Counted from the stretch's first letter, positions 8,175-17,596 are shown. The stretch is 38,117 nucleotides of DNA from a virus (IMGVR_UViG_3300048592_000880:1-38117), one strand, 5' to 3'. Numbers and translations are program-made. Notes: a model not told the origin generated them from the sequence alone.

Positions 8175-9216
8175 CTAGCTTTTCCTCCATCTGGGTGATT
8201 TCTATATCAAGCGTTTCGACTTCAACCCCATCGACGTTGCGCTTAACCCGATCAAAAAGCGGGTATTCATCAGGGCCGGCGAGGATATCCTGAGCCGGGG
8301 AAGTGAGCTTGATATCAAGAGCGTTGAACCTTACCGGGCCTTCCTTCCTGTCGCGCGTTCCCGCGTAGATGGCTCCGGTTATGGCTGACTTTGAAAGCGT
8401 AAAGCCTATCCGCTCGCTCGATTCAGCAAAGGATAAAACCGACTCACGAGCGGACTTTAAAACGATGGAGGGGTCAACCCCTGGAGGAATCTTGACTTCA
8501 GCCTTGATCCGAAGCCGGGGAATATTGCCCTCTTCAGAAAGGTCCTTGTCATCCTTTTTCGCCTGGGCCGCTTTCACCGTGAGAATATCGTTAATGGGCC
8601 GAATGGTGCGCGAGGAAAGATGAGAGGAAATGGCCGCTGTTTTTCGCGTAATTTCTTCAGCCGGCAGCTTGCTTTGATCCTTGAAAAGGATTGTGACATT
8701 CACGCGGCCCGTTCTTCCCTCCTGCTTATCGCCATCAGGGGAATAGGTTTTTATATCCAGGATCTCTTCTTTCTGAATCCCTGGAGCCCGCTTTGCGTGG
8801 TACTCGTAGCTGGCCTCTGGTCCTGCAGTTGAGATTCCATCGAAGGCCTTTCTGATATCCTGGCGAATCACTTCGTCAGGGACGCTCGGCCTGGGCGCGC
8901 CTGTCTCGGGGTCTGTCTCGAAGCTGACGTTTTGACCAAAGCGGCTTGCAATCTGATAAAGCGGGTTTCCTTCCGTGAAAGCTATGAAAGAGTTTTTCCC
9001 GCTGTCGTTAATCTGCTGAATGAATAAAAGCCAGAGCTTGGCGGCCATCTTTAAAATAAAATTCGCGGGATCGGTCGGGTATAGCTCATAATCCTTTCCC
9101 AAAGCCTCCTTGGCGATTTCAAAGAATAGCTCTTTGACCTCGCTTTCGAGCGCAGCCAGCTCGCGCGGCGTGGCGATCTCGGGGCTTTTTTGTATGGATA
9201 TGTCTATTTCACTCAA
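8167..9216 (-). CDS. J: Baseplate wedge protein J (P2 gpJ-like)
   Basis: A 349-residue baseplate protein of the gpJ family (related to T4 gp6), which forms the wedge ring around the hub. Family signatures include the early pattern YPTDPANFILKMAAKLWLLFIQQINDSGKNSF, here at about residues 43-75, and the later REVLT-like and PINDILTVKAA stretches. The start is a TTG overlapping the stop of W (TTGA). It lies between W and I, the conserved P2 order. Length is close to P2 gpJ (about 300) with an added C-terminal part. Confidence 0.9.
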   Translation of the reverse strand: MSEIDISIQKSPEIATPRELAALESEVKELFFEIAKEALGKDYELYPTDPANFILKMAAKLWLLFIQQINDSGKNSFIAFTEGNPLYQIASRFGQNVSFETDPETGAPRPSVPDEVIRQDIRKAFDGISTAGPEASYEYHAKRAPGIQKEEILDIKTYSPDGDKQEGRTGRVNVTILFKDQSKLPAEEITRKTAAISSHLSSRTIRPINDILTVKAAQAKKDDKDLSEEGNIPRLRIKAEVKIPPGVDPSIVLKSARESVLSFAESSERIGFTLSKSAITGAIYAGTRDRKEGPVRFNALDIKLTSPAQDILAGPDEYPLFDRVKRNVDGVEVETLDIEITQMEEKLGA

Positions 9217-9533
9217 ACCGTTATCCTAAGCCTTTCTCCGGTCTGGGTTTCAGCTTCCAGCTCAATTGCAAAACTTGAGTTTTCCTCGTTCCGCTTTACT
9301 GTCAGAGAAACCACCCTTACGCGCGGCTCCCAGCGTTCTATGGAGTCGATAAGATCCGCCTTGAACGAAAGGAGCGAAGCCCCTGGCTGGTCAAGGTATT
9401 CCATGATTCCTGAGCCAAACTCACGAAAGAGCGGAACCGTGCCGCGTGGGGTTAAAATAATCATCTCTATCGACTGCCTAAGCTCATCGAGGCCTGATAG
9501 AAGCTTTCCCGTATCCCTTGCCATGGCTGTCAT
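9213..9533 (-). CDS. W: Baseplate wedge protein W (gp25-like)
   Basis: 106 residues of the gp25/gpW lysozyme-like-fold family. The diagnostic pattern ILTPRGTVPLFREFGSGIMEYLDQP is at about residues 26-50. This protein joins the sheath initiation ring to the wedge and is one of the most conserved contractile-system parts. It overlaps the end of V by 4 bases (ATGA) and the start of J by 4 bases. A second in-frame ATG three codons later is an equally good start. Confidence 0.92.
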   Translation of the reverse strand: MTAMARDTGKLLSGLDELRQSIEMIILTPRGTVPLFREFGSGIMEYLDQPGASLLSFKADLIDSIERWEPRVRVVSLTVKRNEENSSFAIELEAETQTGERLRITV

Positions 9534-10282
9534 TTGGGGCCCCCGGTGTCGCTGCCGTCGTTACCGTTTGTGTGGGCGTGAGAAAGAAGGCTGATAGATC
9601 CAGCCTTGACATCAGAGCCCTTTATCTCGCCCGAAGCTTCGATGGAGCTTGCGCTTACCGCGCCTTCGACCGTCATTGATGGAGCAGAAAGGCCCCCGGA
9701 AGCTGCCACGGTGGAGGAAAAAGAAGCGGCCCCGGATACGTTAAGCTTTCCCGTAACCGTTGTCTCGCCTGTGATGTTGGTCTTTCCCGTGATATCGACG
9801 CTCTCGGATGCCGTAACTTCAGCCTTTTCCGCCTCGACCTTTACCGATTTGGCCTTTATCGTGACGCCGCCGCCCGCCGTATCGACTTCAATGGTTCCAG
9901 GCTTTTTAAAACTCACCTTCAGGGATTGCGAAGCCGTGTCATAGGAAAGCTTCGTCCCGTCCGAAAACTCGTCTTCAAAGACCGTCTTTTTTCGGCCTGA
10001 AAGGCTTGAGGTTCGCGGGATTGATCCAACTATGACGGCCTGCGCGGGATCACCATAGGGAACGAGCAAAAGAACCTGCTCCCCAAGGCGAAGGGGTCTA
10101 TGGGATACGTCCTCAAAGCCGTTCAGGAGCATGCGGGGAATGGGAACCGTCTTAAAGCCTGGCTCAATCTCCACGCGGTAGTAAAAGCGCGACTCGTCCA
10201 CCTCGCGCACAATCCCGGTTTGGATCATGCTCGATATGCGGCGCTGCGCCTCGGCTTCGTCAAAAACCCTGGCCCCTTTCAT
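9530..10282 (-). CDS. V: Baseplate spike protein V (P2 gpV-like, HxH tip)
   Basis: A 250-residue membrane-piercing spike. Residues 15-90 are the OB-fold domain (GIVREVDESRFYYRVEIEPG, then LLVPYGDPAQAVIVGSI). Residues about 115-225 form a repetitive beta region (SVKVEAEKAEVTASESVDITG, then VTGKLNVSG), expected to wind into a triple-stranded beta-helix. The C-terminus carries HAHTNGNDGSDTGGPK, an HxH motif that coordinates a metal ion at the tip of P2 gpV. The length exceeds P2 gpV (211) because the helix is longer. It starts at ATG overlapping the stop of the previous gene. Confidence 0.93.
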   Translation of the reverse strand: MKGARVFDEAEAQRRISSMIQTGIVREVDESRFYYRVEIEPGFKTVPIPRMLLNGFEDVSHRPLRLGEQVLLLVPYGDPAQAVIVGSIPRTSSLSGRKKTVFEDEFSDGTKLSYDTASQSLKVSFKKPGTIEVDTAGGGVTIKAKSVKVEAEKAEVTASESVDITGKTNITGETTVTGKLNVSGAASFSSTVAASGGLSAPSMTVEGAVSASSIEASGEIKGSDVKAGSISLLSHAHTNGNDGSDTGGPK

Positions 10283-10857
10283 TTGCCCTTCCTTCCGGGT
10301 GTTGTGAACTGGTCCCAGATATCAAACTGTTCTTTCTTGGGAGCGGGCGGCGGCGGCGCGGGAAACTCGGGGGCCTTCTCGCCGTTCTCGGGGTAGGCCT
10401 CCCACTTCAAAAAGATTTCCTCGCCGACGTTCACCCGTACAAGAAAATCAGAGCGCCAGCTTTCAAAGCTCTGCGCTTCAAGGTCTACGTTGTCATCCTC
10501 TGAGCCAAGCCACTGCACATGAATCGACTCGCCGGTATCATATCCGTCAAACATGGAGTCATGAAAGATGGCCCCAATCTTCCATGAATAGTCGCGGGCC
10601 GCATACCTTGCCCGAAGGGAATTGGCCGAGGACAAAAGCGGAACCATGACGCGAATTTCCCAGGCCTGCGCCAGCTCGATTTTGCCGTCAGCCCTGGCCG
10701 CTGGATCAAAGGAGCGGGCTTCGATCACAATATAGGGTTTTTTCTCAGGGTCCTTTTCATCGGGCGTCTCCCCCAATATCTCGATATCTTCAACGCGGCT
10801 CGAAAGAACCCGCTTGAATTCGTTAAAGACATGCTCTGTAAGGAATTCAGGCTTCAT
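10279..10857 (-). CDS. Probable tail completion/terminator protein
   Basis: 192 residues with an N-terminal helical part (FLTEHVFNEFKRVLSSRVEDIEIL) followed by beta strands with a nucleotide-like IVIEARSFDP stretch. It has a proline-rich tail (FPAPPPPAPKK) before the last 25 residues. I do not recognise the family by motif. Its position between the gpZ-like protein and the spike V is where myoviruses encode neck or tail-terminator proteins (P2 R/S region), and the size fits. It overlaps both neighbours by 4 bases (ATGA), so it is a translationally coupled structural gene. Confidence 0.7.
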   Translation of the reverse strand: MKPEFLTEHVFNEFKRVLSSRVEDIEILGETPDEKDPEKKPYIVIEARSFDPAARADGKIELAQAWEIRVMVPLLSSANSLRARYAARDYSWKIGAIFHDSMFDGYDTGESIHVQWLGSEDDNVDLEAQSFESWRSDFLVRVNVGEEIFLKWEAYPENGEKAPEFPAPPPPAPKKEQFDIWDQFTTPGRKGK

Positions 10858-11417
10858 TTTTTAAATGCCTTTGCCTTGAAAATAAGCTCCTGCTCCAGGT
10901 AGCGGATAAATCGGCTATAGACTTCCTCTTCAGAAACAGAGAAAACGGCGCTGGCCTTGTCGATGATCTTTATTCGCCTTTCAAAGAGAGGAAGACGCTG
11001 GGGCCCAACCCTTTCAAAGATCATTTCCCGAATCTTTCCTCGCTTTCGTTTTCTAGGCGTCCTCACAAAAGCGCTCTTATAATGAACATTGAGAACTTTT
11101 ACGCCGCCCTTTTTCTTTAGCATTCTATAGTTGAGGATGGAGGCTGGAACGCCTGCAGCAAGAAAGCTCAGGCGTCCTCTCATGAAATTCCTGTTCGCCC
11201 CGAACTTTCTGAAACGTCCTTTGATGATCCGGTTTTTGACTCCGGTTTGCGCTGTTATCTTTTGGGATAGAGTCTTTCTAATGGTGATGAGGGTTCGGTT
11301 TATAGCCCTTATTATGGCTGATTTTACAGCCCATTCATCGAGCTGGAAGATATCGACAACCTCTGAAAGAGTGTCCAAGGCCTCTTCAAAATTTAAGCTT
11401 ACCGATGCCTTTGTCAT
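10854..11417 (-). CDS. Minor tail protein Z-like
   Basis: 187 residues, very basic. The stretch IIRAINRTLITIRKTLSQKITAQTGVKNRIIKGRF at about residues 38-75 follows the pattern of the prophage minor tail protein Z family (lambda gpZ), which acts at the tail end that joins the head. The middle part is beta-rich (LSFLAAGVPASILNYRMLKKKGGVKVLNVHYKSAFVRT). A GGGAG nine bases upstream supports this start, which overlaps the previous gene by 32 bases in another frame. A tail-neck role is inferred from family and position. Confidence 0.75.
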   Translation of the reverse strand: MTKASVSLNFEEALDTLSEVVDIFQLDEWAVKSAIIRAINRTLITIRKTLSQKITAQTGVKNRIIKGRFRKFGANRNFMRGRLSFLAAGVPASILNYRMLKKKGGVKVLNVHYKSAFVRTPRKRKRGKIREMIFERVGPQRLPLFERRIKIIDKASAVFSVSEEEVYSRFIRYLEQELIFKAKAFKK

Positions 11418-11742
11418 CGCTCGACTCTCCCAAAATTTCTTCCCTTAGCTCCAGCAGAATCGTACCGTCATGCTGGTCAATTATTGATGCCACCTCGGTT
11501 TTAAGATCACCCATAAAGAACTGGGCCTTGCTCCTGACCTCCAAAGCATCTTCCTTCAACACTTCAAAGAAGGAGCTTCGGCCCGACATCTTGTATTGTT
11601 TTGAAAGCGTGACATCACTGATCTTTTGACTGTAAAATCCTTGAAGCTCAAGCTCTCGGCCATCAGATAGAACCACCCTGGCCCTGTCGGTGAGAGGGCC
11701 GCGAAACATTTCCATAAGATGGCGCTTAAGCTCTTCTTTCAT
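11386..11742 (-). CDS. Head-tail joining/neck protein, family not certain
   Basis: 118 residues, starting at an ATG that overlaps the capsid stop (TAATG). It begins with a helix (KEELKRHLMEMFRG), then beta strands (ARVVLSDGRELELQGFYSQ) and a C-terminal half with alternating hydrophobics. It is placed directly after the major capsid and before the gpZ-like protein, where lambda-type phages encode FI/FII-type head-completion and joining proteins. I do not recognise the exact family, so the role rests on position and size. Confidence 0.65.
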   Translation of the reverse strand: MKEELKRHLMEMFRGPLTDRARVVLSDGRELELQGFYSQKISDVTLSKQYKMSGRSSFFEVLKEDALEVRSKAQFFMGDLKTEVASIIDQHDGTILLELREEILGESSDDKGIGKLKF

Positions 11743-13871
11743 TACTCTTCATCGTTTCCGTCAGTAACTTTTTTGGAGCGTCTGATTCTTCTTTCTCTCG
11801 TTCCGCCGCCCTCAGTGCCGCCCTCAGCCGTGCTGCCGACCGTCTTAAGGAAGCTTGGACGCTTCGTTGTGTCGATGGTCTTGATTGCGGAAAAGCTTTC
11901 GCCGTGACGCAAAATAAGGTCCATTTGCTGCTCGATATCAATACGGACAAGGCCCGCGGACTGGTTAAGGTACGGATTTTCCTGGAGAAATAGGGCTCCC
12001 CACTGGCCTATAATGAGGTCGCGGAAATTACCAAAGACCATCGCGGAAAGGTTTTTTCCCGTGCCGAGATTCGACGGCACATGGTTGGAAGCCAGGGCTC
12101 TATAGCCGTTGACAATGCCTTCCCCACCACCCGAAGAGGTCCATATCATCTTCGAGGTCAAAGGAGCTTCTGGAACGGCCTTGAGGTAGCCGCGAACCCG
12201 CGCGTTTGTGATGTAAACCATCGCATCCACGTCCGCATTGTTCTCGGCAACAGCAGTTTCCATGTCAATGATATCTTCAAACTGAAGCGCATCAGCTCCA
12301 AGATCCACCGCCACGTCAACGTCGGGATGGTTCAAAATCCCGCGCGGCTCAAGGTTCTGGCCGCTTCCATAGATCGCCGCTGCGTCCACGGCGGCGGCCA
12401 CTGCAGCCTGGAGGTCTTCACGAATGAAGGCTTCCATGTCGATGGACGACTGCAAAAGATTCAGCCTTGAAATGTCGATGAAGTCCGCGATACGCTTGGG
12501 AGCCATGGGCACCTGGCCAAAGGTCTGCTGGCTTCCTGTCGGTGCCACGCCCTCAGCAACCCACTGCGCCTTGGCTTTTCCGGTTTGCTTTGGGATGACC
12601 ACATTTCCAACAAGGCCGCGCATGAAGCGGGCCCCGGCCCGCCCGATGACAAGGCGTTCCCAGAATGCTCTGATAAATTCAGAGCCCATGGTATCGGTTC
12701 CAACAAGGTTGGCCCCACCCGTCTGGGCCGCGTTTCCAGGCTTCGGCGTTGAAAGGATGGGATCGGCACGGTAGAAAAAAACTTCCGGGGGAATGGCTAT
12801 GCCATGGCCCTGGCGGTTTCCGCCGTATTTCTTTATGGTTGCTTCTGAGACTTCCTGCTCATAGCCGCCGCCGCGATAGTTTTTAACCACCATGGAAGCG
12901 AGCGCCCGAACGATTGAAAACTGGCGAACGTCTTTTTCTTCAAAGCCCATTTCCCCTTCAACCTTATAAGTCATAGGGCTTTGAACGTGCTTTGAAGCAA
13001 TCTTTTGCTTGATGGCGCTTCTGAATTCAGAAAGGCTGCGGCCTTCCTTGATAAACTTTATGGCAAGGTCTTTCTGATTGTAAGCCTCTCCGAAAGCTAT
13101 GATATCAGCAGCCTCTGAGGACTCCCCTGATTCATCGTCATCCTCAAGGCTAATCGAGCGGGAAGCCTTCATGGTTTTTTCCTTGGAAGGCTTTTCTTTT
13201 GCAGCCTTCTCTGCCCCTGCCTTTACTTCCGTTCCTTCCAATTCATCATCCATCTTAAGCTTCTCCTTATAATGGTTTTCAAAGCTTTCCTTAAGCTTTA
13301 GGTCAGACTCACTGAGGCCTCTGCCAATCCCTACGCGAAAATCGGCAGGTATGGACACAATCGAAACTTCCCGTATATCAAACTGGTCAACCCTATACAT
13401 TTCAACGCCGTCTTCCGTGAAACCCTCGAACACAAAGCCTTCCACGGGAAAGACATAATTGAAACTGACGTTTCTTCTAATGCCGTCGATGACATCCTGA
13501 AAGATCTCTTCCCCTTGGGCCGAGCGGGAAAAGCGGACCTTTGCATAGAGTTTTCCGCCGTCGCTCCAGGCCCTTTCCACAACCCCAATTTGCTTGTCTG
13601 GATCATGGTTCAAAAGGAGCGAACCAGCGGCATTGATGCGCTCAAAATCTATCTTTCCGCTGCGGATATTAAGCCGCTCGTATCCGAACCAGCGAAGGAC
13701 CGGAACTTCGGAGGCAAAAGAAAAAACCGCCGTCCTCTTCTCCTGGTCGATCTCCGGGGCTGTGTCCTCGGCCTGAAACGTCTGGCCCGATGGCAAAAGC
13801 CTCTCAAAGATGAGATGCTGTCTTAGCCTTTGCCGCTGCTCGGCGTGGCGTTTTAGAAGTTCCGGCTCCAC
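11742..13871 (-). CDS. Fused prohead protease and major capsid protein (HK97 fold)
   Basis: One 709-residue chain. I choose the GTG at 13871, preceded by GGAGGGG seven bases upstream; an open frame reaches ATG at 13955 but lacks a ribosome site. The N-terminal part is a U35-type prohead protease: LLLNHDPDKQIG supplies the His near residue 88, NVSFNY the Ser near residue 136, and EVSIVSIPADF follows. Residues about 200-300 are charged and Lys/Glu-rich, like a scaffold or delta domain. From about residue 320 to the end is an HK97-type capsid (RADPILSTPKPG, GNVVIPKQTG, EPRGILNHP, VYITNARVRGYLKAVP). The protease would cleave itself and the scaffold from the capsid part. Such fusions are known in some phages, but separate genes are more usual. 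Confidence 0.92.
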   Translation of the reverse strand: MEPELLKRHAEQRQRLRQHLIFERLLPSGQTFQAEDTAPEIDQEKRTAVFSFASEVPVLRWFGYERLNIRSGKIDFERINAAGSLLLNHDPDKQIGVVERAWSDGGKLYAKVRFSRSAQGEEIFQDVIDGIRRNVSFNYVFPVEGFVFEGFTEDGVEMYRVDQFDIREVSIVSIPADFRVGIGRGLSESDLKLKESFENHYKEKLKMDDELEGTEVKAGAEKAAKEKPSKEKTMKASRSISLEDDDESGESSEAADIIAFGEAYNQKDLAIKFIKEGRSLSEFRSAIKQKIASKHVQSPMTYKVEGEMGFEEKDVRQFSIVRALASMVVKNYRGGGYEQEVSEATIKKYGGNRQGHGIAIPPEVFFYRADPILSTPKPGNAAQTGGANLVGTDTMGSEFIRAFWERLVIGRAGARFMRGLVGNVVIPKQTGKAKAQWVAEGVAPTGSQQTFGQVPMAPKRIADFIDISRLNLLQSSIDMEAFIREDLQAAVAAAVDAAAIYGSGQNLEPRGILNHPDVDVAVDLGADALQFEDIIDMETAVAENNADVDAMVYITNARVRGYLKAVPEAPLTSKMIWTSSGGGEGIVNGYRALASNHVPSNLGTGKNLSAMVFGNFRDLIIGQWGALFLQENPYLNQSAGLVRIDIEQQMDLILRHGESFSAIKTIDTTKRPSFLKTVGSTAEGGTEGGGTRERRIRRSKKVTDGNDEE

Positions 13872-15303
13872 CCTCGGCCCCCTCCTTTTCTCCAAAGAAT
13901 TTTTTGCGTAAACGCTCCGCCATGAGACGGCGGCGGTAAACATCCTCAAGGTCATCGCCGCGCTCAGAGGCTATATCGTCCTCCGCTATAAGCCCGACAT
14001 CAAGAAGGTCAAGGAGCGCCTGGGTTTCCTTTCTTGGGTCAACCCATTTCCATCCCCTAAATTTCCAGCTTGGTTCCATGTACCTGGCCATGCGCTCGGG
14101 CCTGACCCCTTCAAGGGCTCCGGTGAGAACTCCCATTTTCAAAAAGCGCTCCCAGACGGGCTGAAGAAAGCGCCTGACTATCAGCCGCTGAAGGATCGCA
14201 TAGGCGTCCCGGTCCGTGAGGTATGCGGCCCGGAGGCTCGTATAGTTCACCCCTTCGTAATCAAGAGCCGCGTCATTATAGTTTATCCCGTATCCGAAAC
14301 CGGCGCACGCTTTGCGAAGCATGGACTTTCGGAACTCGGGAAAGGACTCTGAGGGAAAGTCCCAGTTCAGCTCTTTTAAGGTGTAGCCATCGGGCAGCTT
14401 ATCAATCATCCCTGGCTCAACCTCGTAAATCATATCATCAGGCTCCGACTCGCCCGCAAACTCTATGGTCCCGTCCGCTCCATGCCCAGGAAGCCTTTCA
14501 AGAAAAGCCGCCTTCGATGCTCCGAGCCGTGCGGCTGTGATCTCCGCTTCCTCATGGCCGGCGATGCCGCGCATTGTATTGATGGATGCGGCCATTTCCG
14601 AATATCCGCGAAGCGCTGAAACCCGCTTTGGATCATAGACATGGGAGACAAATTCAGCCGGAATCCGCGAAACCTTCCGGCCATAGATGAAGCGGGATGA
14701 CGATTCATCAGTAAAGTAATAGGCCTCCGGCCCGCCAAACTCATTGACTTCAATCCCCATCACAATGCGGCGTCCGCCCCCTAGGTCAATATTAAGGTCA
14801 TCATCAAGCGCGTCAGCCTCCAGGAGCTGAAAGGCATACCCAAAGGGGTTGTTATATCCTTCCCTATGCACAACAAAAATTTCCCCGTCCCTCTGAAGCG
14901 ATCGAAGGACAAGGCCTTGGCATTCATAAAGGGAGAATCTTTTTGATACTTCGCAGACTTCCGAGCGCGAAAACTTCTTCCATGCGCTTTCCAGGATATC
15001 GTTGACGCTCTCTTCAAGCTCTCCGCTTTTCTTTGTAAAGACCATCTTTGGCGTGATCCCGTTGACCCCGAGCACGTTAATGTGTGTGAGGGATAAAAAG
15101 CGCTTTGAAAAGGGATTGTTCTGCTCCTGATCCCGCGCCAGCTCCCGAAGCTTTGTCACAGAGCCGCGCAGCTCATCGTTTGCCGTCTTGTGATGACGCA
15201 AAGGATAAATCCTCTGGCGCGTCAGCGCCTCGAATTCACGCTCCCCGCTGCGGCCTGTAATTAGCCATAGGGCCCTATTTATAAAGCTTCTGAAGTATCC
15301 CAT
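13804..15303 (-). CDS. Portal protein (lambda gpB family)
   Basis: 499 residues forming the dodecameric DNA channel at the head vertex. Family signatures are NPFSKRFLSLTHINVLGVNGITP near residue 65, DGEIFVVHREGYNNPFGYAFQLLEAD near 140, VSHVYDPKRVSALRGYS near 220, NYTSLRAAYLTDRDAY near 350 and WKWVDPRKETQALLDLLDVG near 420. The C-terminus is Lys/Ala-rich. The start ATG has AGGTGA just upstream. Its 3' end overlaps the protease-capsid gene by 68 bases in another frame, so the two are tightly linked. Confidence 0.95.
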   Translation of the reverse strand: MGYFRSFINRALWLITGRSGEREFEALTRQRIYPLRHHKTANDELRGSVTKLRELARDQEQNNPFSKRFLSLTHINVLGVNGITPKMVFTKKSGELEESVNDILESAWKKFSRSEVCEVSKRFSLYECQGLVLRSLQRDGEIFVVHREGYNNPFGYAFQLLEADALDDDLNIDLGGGRRIVMGIEVNEFGGPEAYYFTDESSSRFIYGRKVSRIPAEFVSHVYDPKRVSALRGYSEMAASINTMRGIAGHEEAEITAARLGASKAAFLERLPGHGADGTIEFAGESEPDDMIYEVEPGMIDKLPDGYTLKELNWDFPSESFPEFRKSMLRKACAGFGYGINYNDAALDYEGVNYTSLRAAYLTDRDAYAILQRLIVRRFLQPVWERFLKMGVLTGALEGVRPERMARYMEPSWKFRGWKWVDPRKETQALLDLLDVGLIAEDDIASERGDDLEDVYRRRLMAERLRKKFFGEKEGAEGGAGTSKTPRRAAAKAKTASHL

Positions 15304-15306
15304 TGA

Positions 15307-15606
15307 TCACCTGAAATAAAAGATCATACGCTTTTTCTTTCCCGTCTTCTTTTGCTGAAGGTTGGAAAGATCCCTTAAAACCCTGTCTCTTTCAGCCTCC
15401 AGGGCTTTCCTTGCTGAGACAAGCTCTGAAAAATTATGCTTTTCAATCTCCCTGTCACCCTCGCCTTTACTGTTTCTGTAGCGCTGGACATCGCTTTCTG
15501 AGAGCCTTTCAATGGCCGCGTCTATTGACTCAATCCTTTTATTGACCGTCTCAAGCCTGGCCCTTACCTTCTCTATCGCTTCGTCTAGTGTCAGCTCCTG
15601 GCTCAC
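15307..15606 (-). CDS. gpW-like head-tail connector
   Basis: 99 residues starting at GTG with AGGGG six bases upstream. The protein is mostly helical, with a first helix (LTLDEAIEKVRARLETVNKRIESIDAAIERL), a polar loop and a second helix (ELVSARKALEAERDRVLRDL), and ends FYF plus a basic residue. Lambda gpW has the same place between terminase and portal, an E-rich second helix and an aromatic C-terminus (FYV). This protein is about 30 residues longer than gpW. The call is by position and general resemblance. Confidence 0.6.
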   Translation of the reverse strand: MSQELTLDEAIEKVRARLETVNKRIESIDAAIERLSESDVQRYRNSKGEGDREIEKHNFSELVSARKALEAERDRVLRDLSNLQQKKTGKKKRMIFYFR

Positions 15607-15640
15607 ATAAAACCCCTGGTTTGAAAGGCCCTTTTATAAC

Positions 15641-17596
15641 TCACCACCCGCGCACCCATGAGCTTCCCCCCGCGCCCTTTGGCCTTTTGGGCTTTCCGCT
15701 TGGGCTTGATATTTTGTTGCGGCCTTCAAGCCAGAAAAGGGCCGCTTCCATCTCGGGCATGCCCGACTCCACCATGGCTTCAAACTCAAGGGCCCGCTTC
15801 TTGTAAAGCTCGCGCTTTTGCGCATAAAGGGGCCGTATCAGGATCTTTGCGCCCATGGCGAGCTTTCGGCAGTCCAGGGGCTCGTTACGGACATGGCTTG
15901 GCTTATGCCATTCGCGGACATCAAAGCCGCGCTTTGACTTGATGCGGATTCTCTCGGCCACAAGCTCCTGGAAAAACTTTTTCCCGTAGGGGTTCAGCTC
16001 GTTCGACTCAATAAACGGGAAATGGCACGAGCGCGGCCCATCCTCGCGCCTTAGATCCGAGTAAATCTGAAGCTTCGCTTCCGAGTCGCAGAGGGGATAA
16101 AGCGGGACCTTCCGGGCACCCTTCCCCTTTTGAATCCGGTAGGGATCACCAACGATAGGCCGGCCCCAGCCCTTCTCACCTTTGAAAGCAAAAAAGCGCC
16201 TGGCTTCGTGGGTTTTGACGAAGGCCTCGGCAATTTTTTGAAGATAGCCCTGGTCGATCCCAACGGCGTCGATACCAATATAAAATCCAAACTCATGGCG
16301 AATGGGCTTTTTAAGATAATCCTCAAGCTCTTTCCAAACCCGCGTTTGCTGTGGGTCGCCGTGAAAAACCCTATAGTCTATCGAATAGGAAACGTCATCT
16401 TCGCCCCAGCCGACAACCTCAACACATAAGTTGTTGCTGTTCACGTCAACGCCGGCAGTCACAAATAGAACCGGCTCGGGGGCCTCGGCCCTGTAGATCT
16501 CGCGCCGCTGCCAAAGGCTTGAGTCATCTACGCCCTCGGTCTGGGCAAGGTAGGCTCGCGCAAGGCGCGTGTTGACGAAGGTTTTCATCTTCTCTTCGTT
16601 GCCGCGCTGAAGCTCGTTTCTTGCCTCTATGTATTGCTTGACAAGTTTCGACCAGGAAACCCATGGGCTGTAAAGCGTTGAAAGATGGTATCCCATGACC
16701 TCTTCAGAAACTTCCGGGTTTACGCAGCTCCATCGGCCACGCCGAAGCATCTTCATCTTATGGGATTCGTCTATCAAACCCTCGCAGAGCTGGCAGCGAT
16801 AGCGGGCCGTATCGGGCTTATCGTCAGCCTCCCAGACAATGCCGTTTTCCCAGATAAGCTCTATCTCGCCATCGCAGTGAGGACATGGGACAAGGTAAAC
16901 ATGCTGGCGTGAGCCGGCATAGAGCCTTGTTATGTGACAGGTCCCTTCCTCGGTAGGCGTTGACGTATACATGGTCTTGGCGTCAAAAAAGTTTGATTGC
17001 CGCGCCTCGGCAAGGTCAAAGACATCACCTTCGTTTCCTGCCGTGGCCGCGCAGCGGCTCACTTCGTCCACAAAAATATCCCTGACCGGCGTTGAGCAAA
17101 GATCCTGAACGCTTGTCCCTGCAATCTTTAGAGAGCCGCCGACATAGGTTTTTTGATCTTTCGTATCTATAAAGCGTCCGCGCTTTTTCTCTGGAAAGAC
17201 ATCCTTCAAAACCGGGCAGTCCCGAAGCATGGGCTTGAGCCTTTTGGCTGAAAACTCGTTCTTTGCCGTGTCCTTCTTGGGGTAGACAACCATGGTTGAC
17301 CCTGGCCGGCGAACGAAAATCCAAAGAAGAAGGCAAAGCATGATTTCAGTTTTGGCGAGCTGAACACCCCATTTAAGGATGATCTTTCGCACCTGACGGC
17401 GCGTGTAAATATTGAGGACTTCCCGCGTATAGGGCGCGGCGTCAGTCCTCCATGGGCCAGGGCTTTCGGCTGTCTCAGGGCTTAGGTAACGGTACTTGTC
17501 GCAAAAGTCAGCAACGCTCATGGCTTCCTTCGGCCTTAGCATCTTAAGATGCTTCGCCGTGATAAGCTTTAGTGAGATATTGCCGAGGTTTTTCAA
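15641..17596 (-). CDS. Large terminase subunit (GpA family packaging ATPase/nuclease)
   Basis: 651 residues. The ATPase domain holds a Walker A-like GVQLAKTE at 77-84 (the GpA-family variant of the P-loop) and a Walker B DIFVDE at 173-178. Two Cys pairs, CPHC at 238-241 and CQLC at 268-271, form a zinc finger seen in this family. The nuclease domain follows: VTAGVDVNSNNLCVEVVGWG near 370 supplies the first acidic cluster and FYIGIDAVGI the second. It cuts concatemers and pumps DNA into the prohead. The TTG start overlaps the small-subunit stop (TTGA); an ATG at 17521 with AAGGA upstream is an alternative that would lose 25 residues. Confidence 0.95.
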   Translation of the reverse strand: MKNLGNISLKLITAKHLKMLRPKEAMSVADFCDKYRYLSPETAESPGPWRTDAAPYTREVLNIYTRRQVRKIILKWGVQLAKTEIMLCLLLWIFVRRPGSTMVVYPKKDTAKNEFSAKRLKPMLRDCPVLKDVFPEKKRGRFIDTKDQKTYVGGSLKIAGTSVQDLCSTPVRDIFVDEVSRCAATAGNEGDVFDLAEARQSNFFDAKTMYTSTPTEEGTCHITRLYAGSRQHVYLVPCPHCDGEIELIWENGIVWEADDKPDTARYRCQLCEGLIDESHKMKMLRRGRWSCVNPEVSEEVMGYHLSTLYSPWVSWSKLVKQYIEARNELQRGNEEKMKTFVNTRLARAYLAQTEGVDDSSLWQRREIYRAEAPEPVLFVTAGVDVNSNNLCVEVVGWGEDDVSYSIDYRVFHGDPQQTRVWKELEDYLKKPIRHEFGFYIGIDAVGIDQGYLQKIAEAFVKTHEARRFFAFKGEKGWGRPIVGDPYRIQKGKGARKVPLYPLCDSEAKLQIYSDLRREDGPRSCHFPFIESNELNPYGKKFFQELVAERIRIKSKRGFDVREWHKPSHVRNEPLDCRKLAMGAKILIRPLYAQKRELYKKRALEFEAMVESGMPEMEAALFWLEGRNKISSPSGKPKRPKGAGGSSWVRGW

